Below the pieces are notes generated by a model that was not told the DNA's origin, made no database searches, and saw only the letters and a program-made list of their open reading frames with translations. Below are positions 36,851-45,660 of a stretch of 64,000 bases of DNA, one piece after another. The translations under genes and the position numbers were made by a program. How positions within the stretch are numbered: position 1 is the stretch's first letter; each line of letters starts with the position of its first letter. Source of the DNA: Clostridiales bacterium (GTDB lineage Bacteria > Bacillota > Clostridia > Lachnospirales > Anaerotignaceae); assembly GCA_018364635.1 (NCBI GenBank), contig JAGZLR010000004.1, positions 1 to 64,000 of the forward strand, read 5' to 3'.

Positions 36851-37003
36851 TTATCCATTCCAAGACAAAAGAAGTAGAAAAAGAATGATATAAAGAGAAG
36901 TGGAGTGTTGTTTAGGTAAGGATTTTTTAGGGTTATTTTTCTGTATGTAATCAGAATATCTTTGAAATCCATTTAAAAACGGTTCAGGAATATCGCAAGA
37001 CAT
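36851..37003 (-). CDS. Small 50-residue membrane peptide gene
   Basis: Reading the minus strand from ATG (37003-37001) gives 50 codons then TAA (36853-36851). The N-terminal half is polar (starting MSCDIPEPF) with several Lys, and residues about 37-47 (LYIILFLLLLSW) form a single C-terminal membrane helix. A GGATGGTGG purine-rich stretch lies just before the start. The size and form suggest a small tail-anchored protein; no family is recognised. Confidence 0.5.
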   Translation of the reverse strand: MSCDIPEPFLNGFQRYSDYIQKNNPKKSLPKQHSTSLYIILFLLLLSWNG

Positions 37004-37352
37004 ATGGCCACCATCCTTTCTTTCTATCATCCTATGAAGAACAAGAAAGGTTATGAACAGAGAAGAAATAATTTTTTTGTCAAGATATAAAATTTTTTCA
37101 CAGTTTTCAGGTTATTCACAAGGCTTGTGGAAGCAAGAAAAATGTTGATTTCCACGATGGCTGTGTATAACTATGTGGATAATGTTGATAGTAAGGAAAT
37201 AATTTTTGGTTAAGGAGCGACTAAAATTGATATTAAAAATGGATGATGAGAGGAAAGGAATCTGTTTTTATTTTGACTTTTTATCTGTTCTGTGCTTAAA
37301 TAAACTGTAAGCAAAGCAAATGTAGAATGAATTTTTGTTTAGAGGAGTTTCT
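37004..37352. other. Intergenic region with DnaA-box-like sites upstream of wecB
   Basis: 349 bases without a gene. It contains TTATTCACA (37112-37120), TGTGTATAA (37162-37170) and TGTGGATAA (37174-37182, exact inverse of TTATCCACA), three DnaA-box-type sites in about 70 bases. Otherwise AT-rich. Confidence 0.6.
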
Positions 37353-38507
37353 ATGATGAAGAAGATAAAAGTCATGACTGTGTTTGGCACTAGGCCGGAA
37401 GCAATAAAAATGGCGCCATTAATTTTAGAGCTTCAAAAGCAAGAAGAGATAGAAAGTATCATATGCGTTACTGCACAGCATAGACAGATGCTAGATCAGG
37501 TATTGGAAATATTCCAGTTGACACCTGATTTTGATCTCAATATTATGAAAGAACGACAGACTCTTTCAGGGATTACCACACGGGCTCTGCTGGGGTTAGA
37601 ACAAGTTATGGCACAGGAGAAGCCGGATATCGTACTTGTTCACGGGGATACAACAACGACGTTTGCAGGCTCACTTGCGGCTTATTACAACCAGGTGAAG
37701 GTAGGACATGTAGAGGCAGGACTGCGTACATATGACAAGTATCAGCCATTTCCAGAAGAGATGAACCGTCGCCTGACAGGCGCTATTGCTGATCTTCATT
37801 TTGCACCAACCAAATTAGCAAAACAACATCTGGAAAAAGAAAATGTTTCCGAAGAAAATATTTTTATTACAGGTAATACGGTGATTGATGCGCTACAGTC
37901 TACCATTGAAGAAAAGTACCACTTCTCTGTGGAAGAACTGAATCAAATCAATTTCAAAAAGAAGAGAGTACTTGCAATGACTGCCCATAGAAGAGAAAAT
38001 TTGGGACAGCCTCTTATTAATATCTGCCAAGCAGTCCTTCGTCTGGTAGAGGAGTTTGAAGATGTGGAAGTTGTATATGCGGTGCACAAAAATCCTGCAG
38101 TATGGGAGCCTGTGCATAAGCTTTTGGGTTCTAATAGTAAGATTCACCTTTTGGAACCCTTGGATTTGAAGGATATGCACAATCTGATGAGTCGATCATT
38201 TTTTGTTATGACAGATTCTGGAGGGTTACAAGAGGAAGTACCATCAATGGGAAAACCGGTTTTGGTGCTTCGTAATGTGACAGAACGCCCAGAAGGCGTA
38301 GAAGCCGGTACTTTGAAGTTAGCTGGAACAGAGGAAGAGACAGTATACCAGATGGCAAAAACGCTGTTAACAGATGAGGTAGAGTACAAAAAAATGGCTC
38401 AGGCAAAAAATCCGTTTGGCGATGGAAAAGCGTCGAAACGAATTGTTCAGGCAATTTTATATTATTTCGGTCAAAATGCCAAAAGGCCGGAAAATTTTGA
38501 GATATAA
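37353..38507 (+). CDS. wecB: UDP-N-acetylglucosamine 2-epimerase (non-hydrolysing)
   Basis: 384 residues starting at ATG 37353 behind AGAGGAG (5-base spacing); TTG 37335 lies before this site and is unlikely. TVFGTRPEAIKMAPL at the start, THRRENLG-like TAHRRENLG, and DSGGLQEE near residue 285 are signatures of the WecB/MnaA family that makes UDP-ManNAc for surface polysaccharide. It is followed 15 bases later by lepB. Confidence 0.95.
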   Translation: MMKKIKVMTVFGTRPEAIKMAPLILELQKQEEIESIICVTAQHRQMLDQVLEIFQLTPDFDLNIMKERQTLSGITTRALLGLEQVMAQEKPDIVLVHGDTTTTFAGSLAAYYNQVKVGHVEAGLRTYDKYQPFPEEMNRRLTGAIADLHFAPTKLAKQHLEKENVSEENIFITGNTVIDALQSTIEEKYHFSVEELNQINFKKKRVLAMTAHRRENLGQPLINICQAVLRLVEEFEDVEVVYAVHKNPAVWEPVHKLLGSNSKIHLLEPLDLKDMHNLMSRSFFVMTDSGGLQEEVPSMGKPVLVLRNVTERPEGVEAGTLKLAGTEEETVYQMAKTLLTDEVEYKKMAQAKNPFGDGKASKRIVQAILYYFGQNAKRPENFEI

Positions 38508-38522
38508 AATAAGGAGGGGATT

Positions 38523-39077
38523 ATGGAAAGAAAAGAAAAGACAGAAGAAAAGAAAAGTTTTTTTTCGGAGGCCCTCAGCTGGATTCTGACAATTGCAGTA
38601 GCAGTTGGAATCGCTCTTGTGATTAATGGTGTTATTATTGTCAATGCTACGGTACCAACAGGTTCTATGGAAAATACCATTATGCCCAAAGATAGAATAA
38701 TTGCCCTTCGTCTTACCTATGACTTTTCTGATCCGCAAAGAGGAGATATTGCGGTGTTTAAATATCCTGACGATGAATCTTTATTGTATGTGAAACGAGT
38801 GATAGGATTACCGGGCGAAACGGTAGAAATACGTGATGGCAAGGTATACATTGATAATTCTCAAACGCCTTTAGATGAGCCATATCTCAAGGAAGAGATG
38901 GTTGGCAGTTTTGGACCATATGAGGTTCCAGAAGACTGCTATTTTATGATGGGTGATAATCGAAATAATTCTTTGGATTCCAGATATTGGGAAAATACAT
39001 ATGTAAAGAAAGAAAAAATGCTAGGAAAAGTATATTTCAGGTACTTCCCTAGTTTCTCAATACTTTCCGATAAATAA
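38523..39077 (+). CDS. lepB: Type I signal peptidase
   Basis: 184 residues. One TM helix at about 18-40, then TGSMENTI with catalytic Ser, YVKRVIGLPG with catalytic Lys and MGDNRNNSLDSR. It removes signal peptides outside the membrane. AAGGAGGGG precedes the ATG. Confidence 0.94.
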   Translation: MERKEKTEEKKSFFSEALSWILTIAVAVGIALVINGVIIVNATVPTGSMENTIMPKDRIIALRLTYDFSDPQRGDIAVFKYPDDESLLYVKRVIGLPGETVEIRDGKVYIDNSQTPLDEPYLKEEMVGSFGPYEVPEDCYFMMGDNRNNSLDSRYWENTYVKKEKMLGKVYFRYFPSFSILSDK

Positions 39078-39103
39078 TATTTTGTACAAAAGGAGGAAAG
39101 GGT

Positions 39104-39961
39104 ATGAAGATAATTGATGGAAAAGTAATTTCTCTTGCAATCAAAGAGGAAGTAAAACAAGAAGTAGAAAAGGTCAAGGGAAGAGGAGTAAATCCTAGTT
39201 TGGCTGTAATTTTGGTGGGGGATAATCCAGCAAGTAAGGTATATGTAAAAAATAAAAAGAAAGCTTGCGAGTTTACAGGCATAAAGTCTGTCTCCTATGA
39301 GCTCCCTCAAGACACGACAGAAAATGAGCTGCTAGATTTGGTAGAAGAGCTGAATAAAAGTAAAAACATTCATGGAATTTTAGTGCAGCTGCCATTACCA
39401 AAACAGATTGATGAAAACAAAATTATTATGTCCATTGCACCTGAAAAGGATGTGGACTGCTTTCATCCGATGAATGTAGGATATGTGTATACAGGCAGCA
39501 AGGAGACATTTTTGCCTTGTACTCCGGCTGGCGTCATAGAGTTGATTAAAAGAAGTGGCTATGAAATAAGCGGCAAACAATGTGTTGTTATTGGTCGAAG
39601 CAATATTGTCGGTAAACCGGCAGCGATGCTTTTAATGAGGGAAAACGGTACAGTTACTGTCTGTCATTCAAAGACAAAAAATTTGCCAGAAATCTGTAGA
39701 GCAGCGGATATTATTGTGGTAGCTACAGGCAAAAGAAATACATTGACACCGGATATGATTCAAGAAGGCGCTGTGATTATTGACGTGGGAATGAATCGGG
39801 ATGAAAATGGAAAATTATGTGGAGATGTAGATTTTGATGGATGCAGCCAGAAAGCCGCAGCGATAACTCCGGTGCCTGGAGGTGTCGGGCCAATGACAAT
39901 TGCTATGTTGATGAAAAATTGTCTGTCAGCAGCTAAAGAGCAAAATAATTTAAACGGATAA
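39104..39961 (+). CDS. folD: Bifunctional methylenetetrahydrofolate dehydrogenase/cyclohydrolase
   Basis: 285 residues. YVKNKKKACEFTG (catalytic Lys), GILVQLPLP, GRSNIVGKP and PGGVGPMT are FolD signatures. It interconverts methylene-THF, methenyl-THF and formyl-THF. AAAGGAGGAA precedes the ATG. Confidence 0.95.
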   Translation: MKIIDGKVISLAIKEEVKQEVEKVKGRGVNPSLAVILVGDNPASKVYVKNKKKACEFTGIKSVSYELPQDTTENELLDLVEELNKSKNIHGILVQLPLPKQIDENKIIMSIAPEKDVDCFHPMNVGYVYTGSKETFLPCTPAGVIELIKRSGYEISGKQCVVIGRSNIVGKPAAMLLMRENGTVTVCHSKTKNLPEICRAADIIVVATGKRNTLTPDMIQEGAVIIDVGMNRDENGKLCGDVDFDGCSQKAAAITPVPGGVGPMTIAMLMKNCLSAAKEQNNLNG

Positions 39962-39970
39962 AAATGATGG

Positions 39971-39999
39971 GAACAGGAATTAAATTTCCTGTTCTTTTT
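39971..39999 (+). terminator. Terminator after folD
   Basis: Stem GAACAGGAA / TTCCTGTTC with TTTTTG tail. Confidence 0.85.
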
Positions 40000-40135
40000 G
40001 TATTGTATGTGATTGTTTGAAGGACAGTGCGCTCTTTTACTCTTTAGACTGATTGAGGGGATATCCAGCACACCTCTTGTCGAAGCAACAAAAGGTAGTA
40101 TATCACAGGCAGATACCTGACAAAGGAAGAATTTG

Positions 40136-40414
40136 TTAGAAGATTGTTTCTAATTGAATTTGAGGCAAGACATCTAATAAGGTTGAGCCGTTTATTATTG
40201 TCGCTTTTTCAATGAGTTGTTCTATGCTGTCAAAACTTTGCTCTTTTTTATTACACCAAAGAGATACATTTTTTTGAGAATGACTACAAGACAAGAAAAA
40301 ATTTCTTCCTTCAAATGAAAATTCTATTTCTCTCCCATGTTCAATTAAATAAATCAAGGATGATAGTGATTTGGTTCGCTCAAATTCTTTGACAATTAAA
40401 TCATGCAGACACAT
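40136..40414 (-). CDS. Small hypothetical protein
   Basis: 92 residues, acidic/helical mix, no membrane segment. Contains REIEFSFEGRNFFLSC then VSLWCNKKEQSFDSIEQLIEKA, suggesting a small alpha/beta domain. GGAGG at spacing 8 before the ATG strongly supports translation. No family recognised. It is divergent from rimO. Confidence 0.72.
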   Translation of the reverse strand: MCLHDLIVKEFERTKSLSSLIYLIEHGREIEFSFEGRNFFLSCSHSQKNVSLWCNKKEQSFDSIEQLIEKATIINGSTLLDVLPQIQLETIF

Positions 40415-40550
40415 AATTTATACCTCCATAACTTCCGATTTATCTGTTGACTTACTTTATCATAGTTTTTTGTCTCTATCAACATATAGTGAAATTAATG
40501 GAGCTGAAAATCATCAGTTCAAAGGTTAAAAGAGAAGACAGTATGGTTCA

Positions 40551-40579
40551 TTGTGTTTTTATCTAAATTATGATATAAT
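40551..40579 (+). promoter_or_regulatory. Promoter of the rimO operon
   Basis: TTGTGT, 17-base spacer, extended -10 TGATATAAT (TATAAT at 40574-40579). Confidence 0.7.
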
Positions 40580-40611
40580 TTCTTGATAAAATAGTTTAGG
40601 AGGAGTCGTTA

Positions 40612-41973
40612 TTGAAAGCAAAAATAGCTTTTATTTCTTTGGGCTGCGATAAAAATTTAGTGGATAGTGAGGTTATGATCGGCCTTTTAAATCAGAAAGA
40701 TTTTATGGTGACTAGCCAGGAGGAAAAGGCTGATTTTATCGTTATCAATACTTGTTGTTTTATCAAAGATGCATTGCAAGAAAGTATTGATACAATTTTA
40801 GAGGCAGCGCAGTATAAAAAGACTGGCTGCTGTAAAGGAATCATTGTTACAGGATGTTTGGGACAAAGATATGAAAAAGAAATATTTGAGCAACTGCCTG
40901 AAGTAGATGCCATTGTTGGAACGTCTGCTTATGAGGATATTGTAGAAGTGATAGAAAGACTGATAGATGGAGAGACATGTGTCAAGCATCTTGACAGCAT
41001 TGACAGAGCTATGGAAGAGAAAAACAGTCAGCTTCGGATTCCATCAACACCAGCGTACTTTGCCTATTTAAAGATTGCGGAGGGATGCGATAACTTTTGT
41101 ACTTATTGTGTCATTCCTAAAATGAGAGGAAAATACCGCAGCAGACATATGGAAAGTCTGATAGAGGAGGCAAAAAAGCTGGCAGAAGGCGGCGTAAAGG
41201 AGCTGATTTTAATTGCGCAGGATGTGGCTTATTATGGCCAGGACTTGTATGGAAAAAATATGCTTGCACAACTGCTAAAAGAACTTTGTGCTATTGACGG
41301 CCTTGAGTGGATCCGTTTATTGTATTGCTATCCAGAGCATTTGACAGATGATGCAATTGCGGTTATAGCGTCAGAACCTAAGATATGCCATTATATTGAT
41401 ATGCCTATTCAACATGCGAATAATCAAGTTTTAAAAAGAATGGGAAGAAGAAGCAGCCAAGAACTTTTAAAGAATATAGTCGGGAAATTGCGAAAGGCAA
41501 TGCCTGATATTGCGATTCGTACTACAATTATTACAGGTTTTCCACAGGAATCTGACGATGAGTTTTTAGATATGCTTTCCTTTGTTGAAACAACAGGTTT
41601 CGATCGTCTAGGTGTATTTACCTATTCCCAAGAAGAAGGAACTCCAGCAGCTAAAATGAATGGTCAGATAGAGGAAGATCTAAAAGAAAAACGTAAGGAC
41701 ATTTTGATGGAAGCGCAAAAACGGATTTCAGCTGAAAAATGTGAACAGATGTTGGGAAAGAGGCTGAAAGTTTTGGTGGAGGGATATCTGCCAGAGGAAA
41801 AAGTATATTGTGCTAGAAGTTATAAGGATACGCCGGACATCGATGGTTTGGTATTTATCAATTTCCAAGGGCAGTTACTTAGCGGTGATTTTATTACAGT
41901 AGAGATTACAGAGGCGAGCGACTATGATTTGATTGGAGAGGTGGTTGAAGATGGAATTGAATCTTGCCAATAA
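40612..41973 (+). CDS. rimO: Ribosomal protein S12 methylthiotransferase
   Basis: 453 residues starting at TTG 40612, 6 bases after AGGAGGAG. N-terminal UPF0004 domain (ISLGCDKNLVDSE, NTCCFI, VTGCLGQRY with three Cys), radical-SAM CDNFCTYC and a C-terminal TRAM domain. Methylthiolates Asp in S12. It overlaps pgsA by 23 bases. Confidence 0.95.
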   Translation: MKAKIAFISLGCDKNLVDSEVMIGLLNQKDFMVTSQEEKADFIVINTCCFIKDALQESIDTILEAAQYKKTGCCKGIIVTGCLGQRYEKEIFEQLPEVDAIVGTSAYEDIVEVIERLIDGETCVKHLDSIDRAMEEKNSQLRIPSTPAYFAYLKIAEGCDNFCTYCVIPKMRGKYRSRHMESLIEEAKKLAEGGVKELILIAQDVAYYGQDLYGKNMLAQLLKELCAIDGLEWIRLLYCYPEHLTDDAIAVIASEPKICHYIDMPIQHANNQVLKRMGRRSSQELLKNIVGKLRKAMPDIAIRTTIITGFPQESDDEFLDMLSFVETTGFDRLGVFTYSQEEGTPAAKMNGQIEEDLKEKRKDILMEAQKRISAEKCEQMLGKRLKVLVEGYLPEEKVYCARSYKDTPDIDGLVFINFQGQLLSGDFITVEITEASDYDLIGEVVEDGIESCQ

Positions 41974-42496
41974 ACTGACATTACTGAGAGTGCTATTGAT
42001 TCCTGTATTTGTAGTTGTACTTCTGACCGGTTGGGTGCCGTCTCCAATGAATCGATTTCTTGCGGTAATAATTTTTATTATTGCCTCAATCACAGATTGT
42101 CTTGATGGACAGATTGCCAGAAGATTTCATATGGTTACTAATTTTGGTAAGTTTATGGATCCTTTAGCAGATAAGCTTTTGGTAACCGCAGCAATGGTCT
42201 GTATGGTAGAGATGGGCGATTTGCCAGCATGGATTGTTATTATTATTATTAGCAGGGAGTTTATTATTACAGGTTTTCGTCTGATTGCTGTGGAAGCAGG
42301 AACTGTTATTGCAGCTAGTTTTTGGGGAAAAATAAAAACAGTAACGCAAATGTTTATGATTATTTTTGTCCTTCTTGGTTTACGTGGAATTGCATTTGAT
42401 ATGATTAAAGACATTCTAATTGGATTAGCTTTGATTTTTACAGTGATTTCTGGTGTAGACTATATTGTAAAGAATCGAAACGTCCTAAAGGGATAA
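41951..42496 (+). CDS. pgsA: CDP-diacylglycerol-glycerol-3-phosphate phosphatidyltransferase
   Basis: 181 residues starting at ATG 41951 (GGAGAGGTGG upstream); a TTG at 41933 is possible. The DGQIAR...GKFMDPLADK motif (CDP-alcohol phosphotransferase) is complete, with several TM helices. Makes phosphatidylglycerol phosphate. Cotranscribed with rimO and cinA. Confidence 0.94.
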   Translation: MELNLANKLTLLRVLLIPVFVVVLLTGWVPSPMNRFLAVIIFIIASITDCLDGQIARRFHMVTNFGKFMDPLADKLLVTAAMVCMVEMGDLPAWIVIIIISREFIITGFRLIAVEAGTVIAASFWGKIKTVTQMFMIIFVLLGLRGIAFDMIKDILIGLALIFTVISGVDYIVKNRNVLKG

Positions 42497-42514
42497 AGAA
42501 AAGAGGAATAGCAG

Positions 42515-43750
42515 ATGAATGCGGAAATTATTGCAGTGGGAACAGAAATTTTATTAGGGGATATTGTAAACACCAATGCACAGCATATCGCTCAAGGATT
42601 GGCACAGCTGGGGATTGGCGTATATTATCAGACTGTTGTTGGTGATAATCCAAAGAGACTGAAAGAAACGATTGCTACTGCATTTGCTAGAGCTGATTTA
42701 GTTGTGACCTGTGGTGGTTTGGGACCAACAGAGGATGATTTGACAAAGGAAACTGGAGCTGTGTATTTTAATAAAAAACTAGTGGTAGACCAGAAAGCAC
42801 TGGCCAGGATCGAGCATTTTTTTGAGAAGATACAAAAGCAGATGACGCCAAATAACAGAAAACAAGCGCTGGTTCCAGAAGGATGCAAGGTGCTTTATAA
42901 TCAAAATGGAACAGCGCCTGGAATTATCATGGAAGAAAATGGGAAAATTATGGTACTGTTGCCTGGGCCTCCAAGAGAAATGGCTCCGATGTTTGATGAA
43001 CAAGTGATGCCATACCTGGAAGATAGGCAAGAGGAAACTTTTGTTTCCCGCACTCTTCGGATTATGTCAGTTGGGGAAAGCGGTGTAGAACATATGTTGC
43101 TTGACTTAATTGATGGACAGACAAATCCTACTGTAGCAACCTATGCAAAAGATAATGAATCGCTAGTTCGATTGACTGCCTGTGCTCACACAAAAAAAGA
43201 GGCAAAACAGCTGATAGACCCAATTGCAGATGAAATTTACCGGAGGTTAGGAGAAAATATTTATGGTGAAGATGAAACTTCTATTGAAGAAGTTGTTGCA
43301 AGACTTCTAGTGGAAAAGGGTGAGACAATTGCAGTAAGTGAGTCTTGTACAGGTGGTATGGTATCTTCCGCACTCATAGAATTTCCGGGCATTTCAAAAG
43401 TTTTTATAGAAGGCGATGTAACATACAGCAATGATGCAAAAATACGCCGGTTGGGTGTAAAGAAAGAAACGTTGGAACTTTTTGGAGCAGTCAGCAAGGA
43501 GACGGCTGCGGAGATGGCTATCGGCATTGCACAGGCGGCTGGAACAAAGATTGGAATTTCCACAACAGGAATTGCTGGTCCAGATGGTGGAAGTGAACAG
43601 AAGCCGGTTGGTCTTGTCTATGCAGGCTTATATAGAAATGGTTCTGTAAAAACGCAGGAATTTCATTTTGCTGGAACAAGACAGAGGATTCGTTCCAGGG
43701 CGACAGCTGCTGTGTTAGACTGGCTGAGAAGAGAATTGATAACATCTTAA
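42515..43750 (+). CDS. cinA: CinA, competence/damage-inducible nucleotide protein
   Basis: 411 residues: MoCF-like domain at about 1-170 (EIIAVGTEILLGDIVNTN, GGLGPTEDDLTKE) and nicotinamide-nucleotide amidase CinA domain at about 255-411 (ESCTGGM, GIAGPDGG). Positioned before recA, as common in Firmicutes. Confidence 0.94.
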   Translation: MNAEIIAVGTEILLGDIVNTNAQHIAQGLAQLGIGVYYQTVVGDNPKRLKETIATAFARADLVVTCGGLGPTEDDLTKETGAVYFNKKLVVDQKALARIEHFFEKIQKQMTPNNRKQALVPEGCKVLYNQNGTAPGIIMEENGKIMVLLPGPPREMAPMFDEQVMPYLEDRQEETFVSRTLRIMSVGESGVEHMLLDLIDGQTNPTVATYAKDNESLVRLTACAHTKKEAKQLIDPIADEIYRRLGENIYGEDETSIEEVVARLLVEKGETIAVSESCTGGMVSSALIEFPGISKVFIEGDVTYSNDAKIRRLGVKKETLELFGAVSKETAAEMAIGIAQAAGTKIGISTTGIAGPDGGSEQKPVGLVYAGLYRNGSVKTQEFHFAGTRQRIRSRATAAVLDWLRRELITS

Positions 43751-43774
43751 TTTCAGAAGAATCATAGAAACTCC

Positions 43775-43803
43775 TTGACAGAAGAAAAAATATTACGTAT
43801 ACT
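43775..43803 (+). promoter_or_regulatory. recA promoter
   Basis: TTGACA (43775-43780), 17-base spacer, TATACT (43798-43803). Confidence 0.85.
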
Positions 43804-43804
43804 A

Positions 43805-43818
43805 AGAACATAAGTTCT
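43805..43818 (+). promoter_or_regulatory. LexA operator of recA
   Basis: AGAACATAAGTTCT is a palindrome with the GAAC-N4-GTTC core of the Gram-positive SOS box. It starts one base after the -10, so LexA would cover the start of transcription. Confidence 0.85.
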
Positions 43819-43833
43819 CATAGGAGGCGCGGT

Positions 43834-44922
43834 ATGGCAGATAAAAAAAATAAAGATGATTATTTTGATGACAAAGAAAAGGCGTTAGAATCAGCACTTG
43901 GTCATATTGAAAAGCAGTATGGTAAAGGCGCGGTAATGCGGTTAGGTGATGAAAGTTCTAAAATGAATGTGGAAGTGACGCCGACAGGGTCCCTCAGCCT
44001 TGATATTGCCTTGGGTGTTGGTGGAATTCCGAAAGGAAGAATTATTGAGATTTATGGTCCTGAGTCCTCTGGTAAAACAACAGTTGCACTGCACATGGTG
44101 GCTGAGGTGCAAAAAAGAGGGGGATTAGCAGGATACATAGATGCGGAACATGCAATGGACCCTGTGTATGCAAAAAATTTAGGAGTAGACATCAATAACC
44201 TTTATATATCTCAGCCAGATGATGGAGAGCAGGCGCTGGATATTGCAGAGACTATGGTTCGTTCTGGAGCGATTGATATTGTTATTGTAGATTCTGTAGC
44301 AGCGCTGGTACCAAGAGCAGAAATTGAGGGCGAAATGGGTGATAGCCACATGGGGCTTCAGGCAAGACTGATGAGTCAGGCTTTGAGAAAGCTCACTGCT
44401 GTAATCAATAAATCAAAATGTACAGTAATTTTTATCAATCAGCTGAGAGAAAAAATCGGCGTGACTTTTGGTAATCCAGAGACTACAACAGGCGGACGAG
44501 CCTTAAAGTTCTATGCTTCTATTCGTATGGATATTAGAAGAACAGATGGTTTGAAACAGAGCAATGACTTTGTAGGCAACCGTACAAAAGTGAAGGTTGT
44601 AAAAAATAAAGTGGCACCTCCTTTTAAAACTGCAGAGTTTGATATTATGTATGGTCAGGGAATTTCGAAAGAAGGAGATGTTCTTGACTTAGCAGCAGAT
44701 GTAGATATTGTAAACAAAAGTGGTGCATGGTATAATTATGAAGAGACAAGAATTGGCCAAGGCAGAGAAAATGCAAAGACATTTTTGAAAGAACATCCTC
44801 AAATGAGAGATGAAATCGAAAATAAAGTGCGTATCCATTACGGATTGCCGCCAATGGAGTTAAACGAGGAGGATCATGAAGAAGATCTCCCAGTACAGGA
44901 AAGTATTCTGACAGAAGAGTAA
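43834..44922 (+). CDS. recA: Recombinase RecA
   Basis: 362 residues. Walker A GPESSGKT, IDAEHAMDP, VIVDSVAAL and INQLREKIGV are RecA signatures. It ends with an acidic tail as usual. RecA drives homologous recombination and LexA cleavage. A LexA operator overlaps its start region. TAGGAGG is the ribosome binding site. Confidence 0.97.
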   Translation: MADKKNKDDYFDDKEKALESALGHIEKQYGKGAVMRLGDESSKMNVEVTPTGSLSLDIALGVGGIPKGRIIEIYGPESSGKTTVALHMVAEVQKRGGLAGYIDAEHAMDPVYAKNLGVDINNLYISQPDDGEQALDIAETMVRSGAIDIVIVDSVAALVPRAEIEGEMGDSHMGLQARLMSQALRKLTAVINKSKCTVIFINQLREKIGVTFGNPETTTGGRALKFYASIRMDIRRTDGLKQSNDFVGNRTKVKVVKNKVAPPFKTAEFDIMYGQGISKEGDVLDLAADVDIVNKSGAWYNYEETRIGQGRENAKTFLKEHPQMRDEIENKVRIHYGLPPMELNEEDHEEDLPVQESILTEE

Positions 44923-44930
44923 ATAAGAGT

Positions 44931-44968
44931 AAAAAAGGCTGATTTTTATTTGATTGGCCTTTTTTTTA
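44931..44968 (+). terminator. Weak terminator after recA
   Basis: Stem AAAAAAGGC / GCCTTTTTT with a long loop. Partial read-through into recX is possible. Confidence 0.6.
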
Positions 44969-44998
44969 TTTACAGCTTTGTATTAGTGGCGATATAAT
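44969..44998 (+). promoter_or_regulatory. Candidate recX promoter
   Basis: TTTACA (44969-44974), 18-base spacer, TATAAT (44993-44998). Confidence 0.65.
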
Positions 44999-45027
44999 AG
45001 GGGCATATTTTTAAGGAGTTGATTTCG

Positions 45028-45657
45028 TTGGTGGTAACAGAAATAAAAAAGCAGGCGAAGAGTAGCCGATATTCTATTTTTGTTGATGATGAATATGCTT
45101 TCAGTCTGATTATGGAGGACATTCTTTTCTTTCGGATCAAAGTTGGTCAGGAGATCCCAGAGGATAAATTTCGTTATATTAGTGATACAACTCTTTATAT
45201 TCGTGCTCAGGAGACTGCGATTGGATATATTTCAAATAGAGTAAAAACAGAAAAACAAGTGTATGAATATCTGAAGAGAAGAGATTATTCTGATGAAGTG
45301 GCACAGCGAGTGGTAGAGTTTTTAAAAAAATATAAGTATGTGGATGATGAAGAATACTGCAGGCTTTATATCGCTGAATCAAAGCGGTTGAAGCCAAAGG
45401 GAGAAAGACTTTTGGCAATGGAATTGAGACAAAAGGGCATTGCAGATGAAATTATTCGAAAAGTTCTGGGAGAGGAAGAGTTGGATGAGTCAGAAGGCGC
45501 TTATCAGCTTCTAGCTAAAAAGATTGGCAATCGTCAGATGGATGACACTTTAAAGAGAAGAAGTATTGCATTTTTGATGAGAAGAGGGTATTCCTATGAA
45601 ATTATTCGTAGCGCTTTCCGCCGTATAGAAGAAGAACTGCCTGAAGAAGGAGGCTGA
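45028..45657 (+). CDS. recX: RecX regulatory protein
   Basis: 209 residues. AAGGAG (45013-45018) lies 9 bases before TTG 45028; the in-frame TTG 45019 is too close, and GTG 45031 is a further option. The repeated YEYLKRRDYSDEVAQRVVEFL and LMRRGYSYEIIRSAFRR segments are RecX three-helix repeats. RecX modulates RecA filaments. The downstream TPR gene starts 3 bases after the stop. Confidence 0.9.
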   Translation: MVVTEIKKQAKSSRYSIFVDDEYAFSLIMEDILFFRIKVGQEIPEDKFRYISDTTLYIRAQETAIGYISNRVKTEKQVYEYLKRRDYSDEVAQRVVEFLKKYKYVDDEEYCRLYIAESKRLKPKGERLLAMELRQKGIADEIIRKVLGEEELDESEGAYQLLAKKIGNRQMDDTLKRRSIAFLMRRGYSYEIIRSAFRRIEEELPEEGG

Positions 45658-45660
45658 AAA

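Noticed and set aside
37335..37352. TTG start for wecB at 37335
   Set aside because: The AGAGGAG site lies downstream of this codon and directly before ATG 37353, which gives the usual N-terminus.
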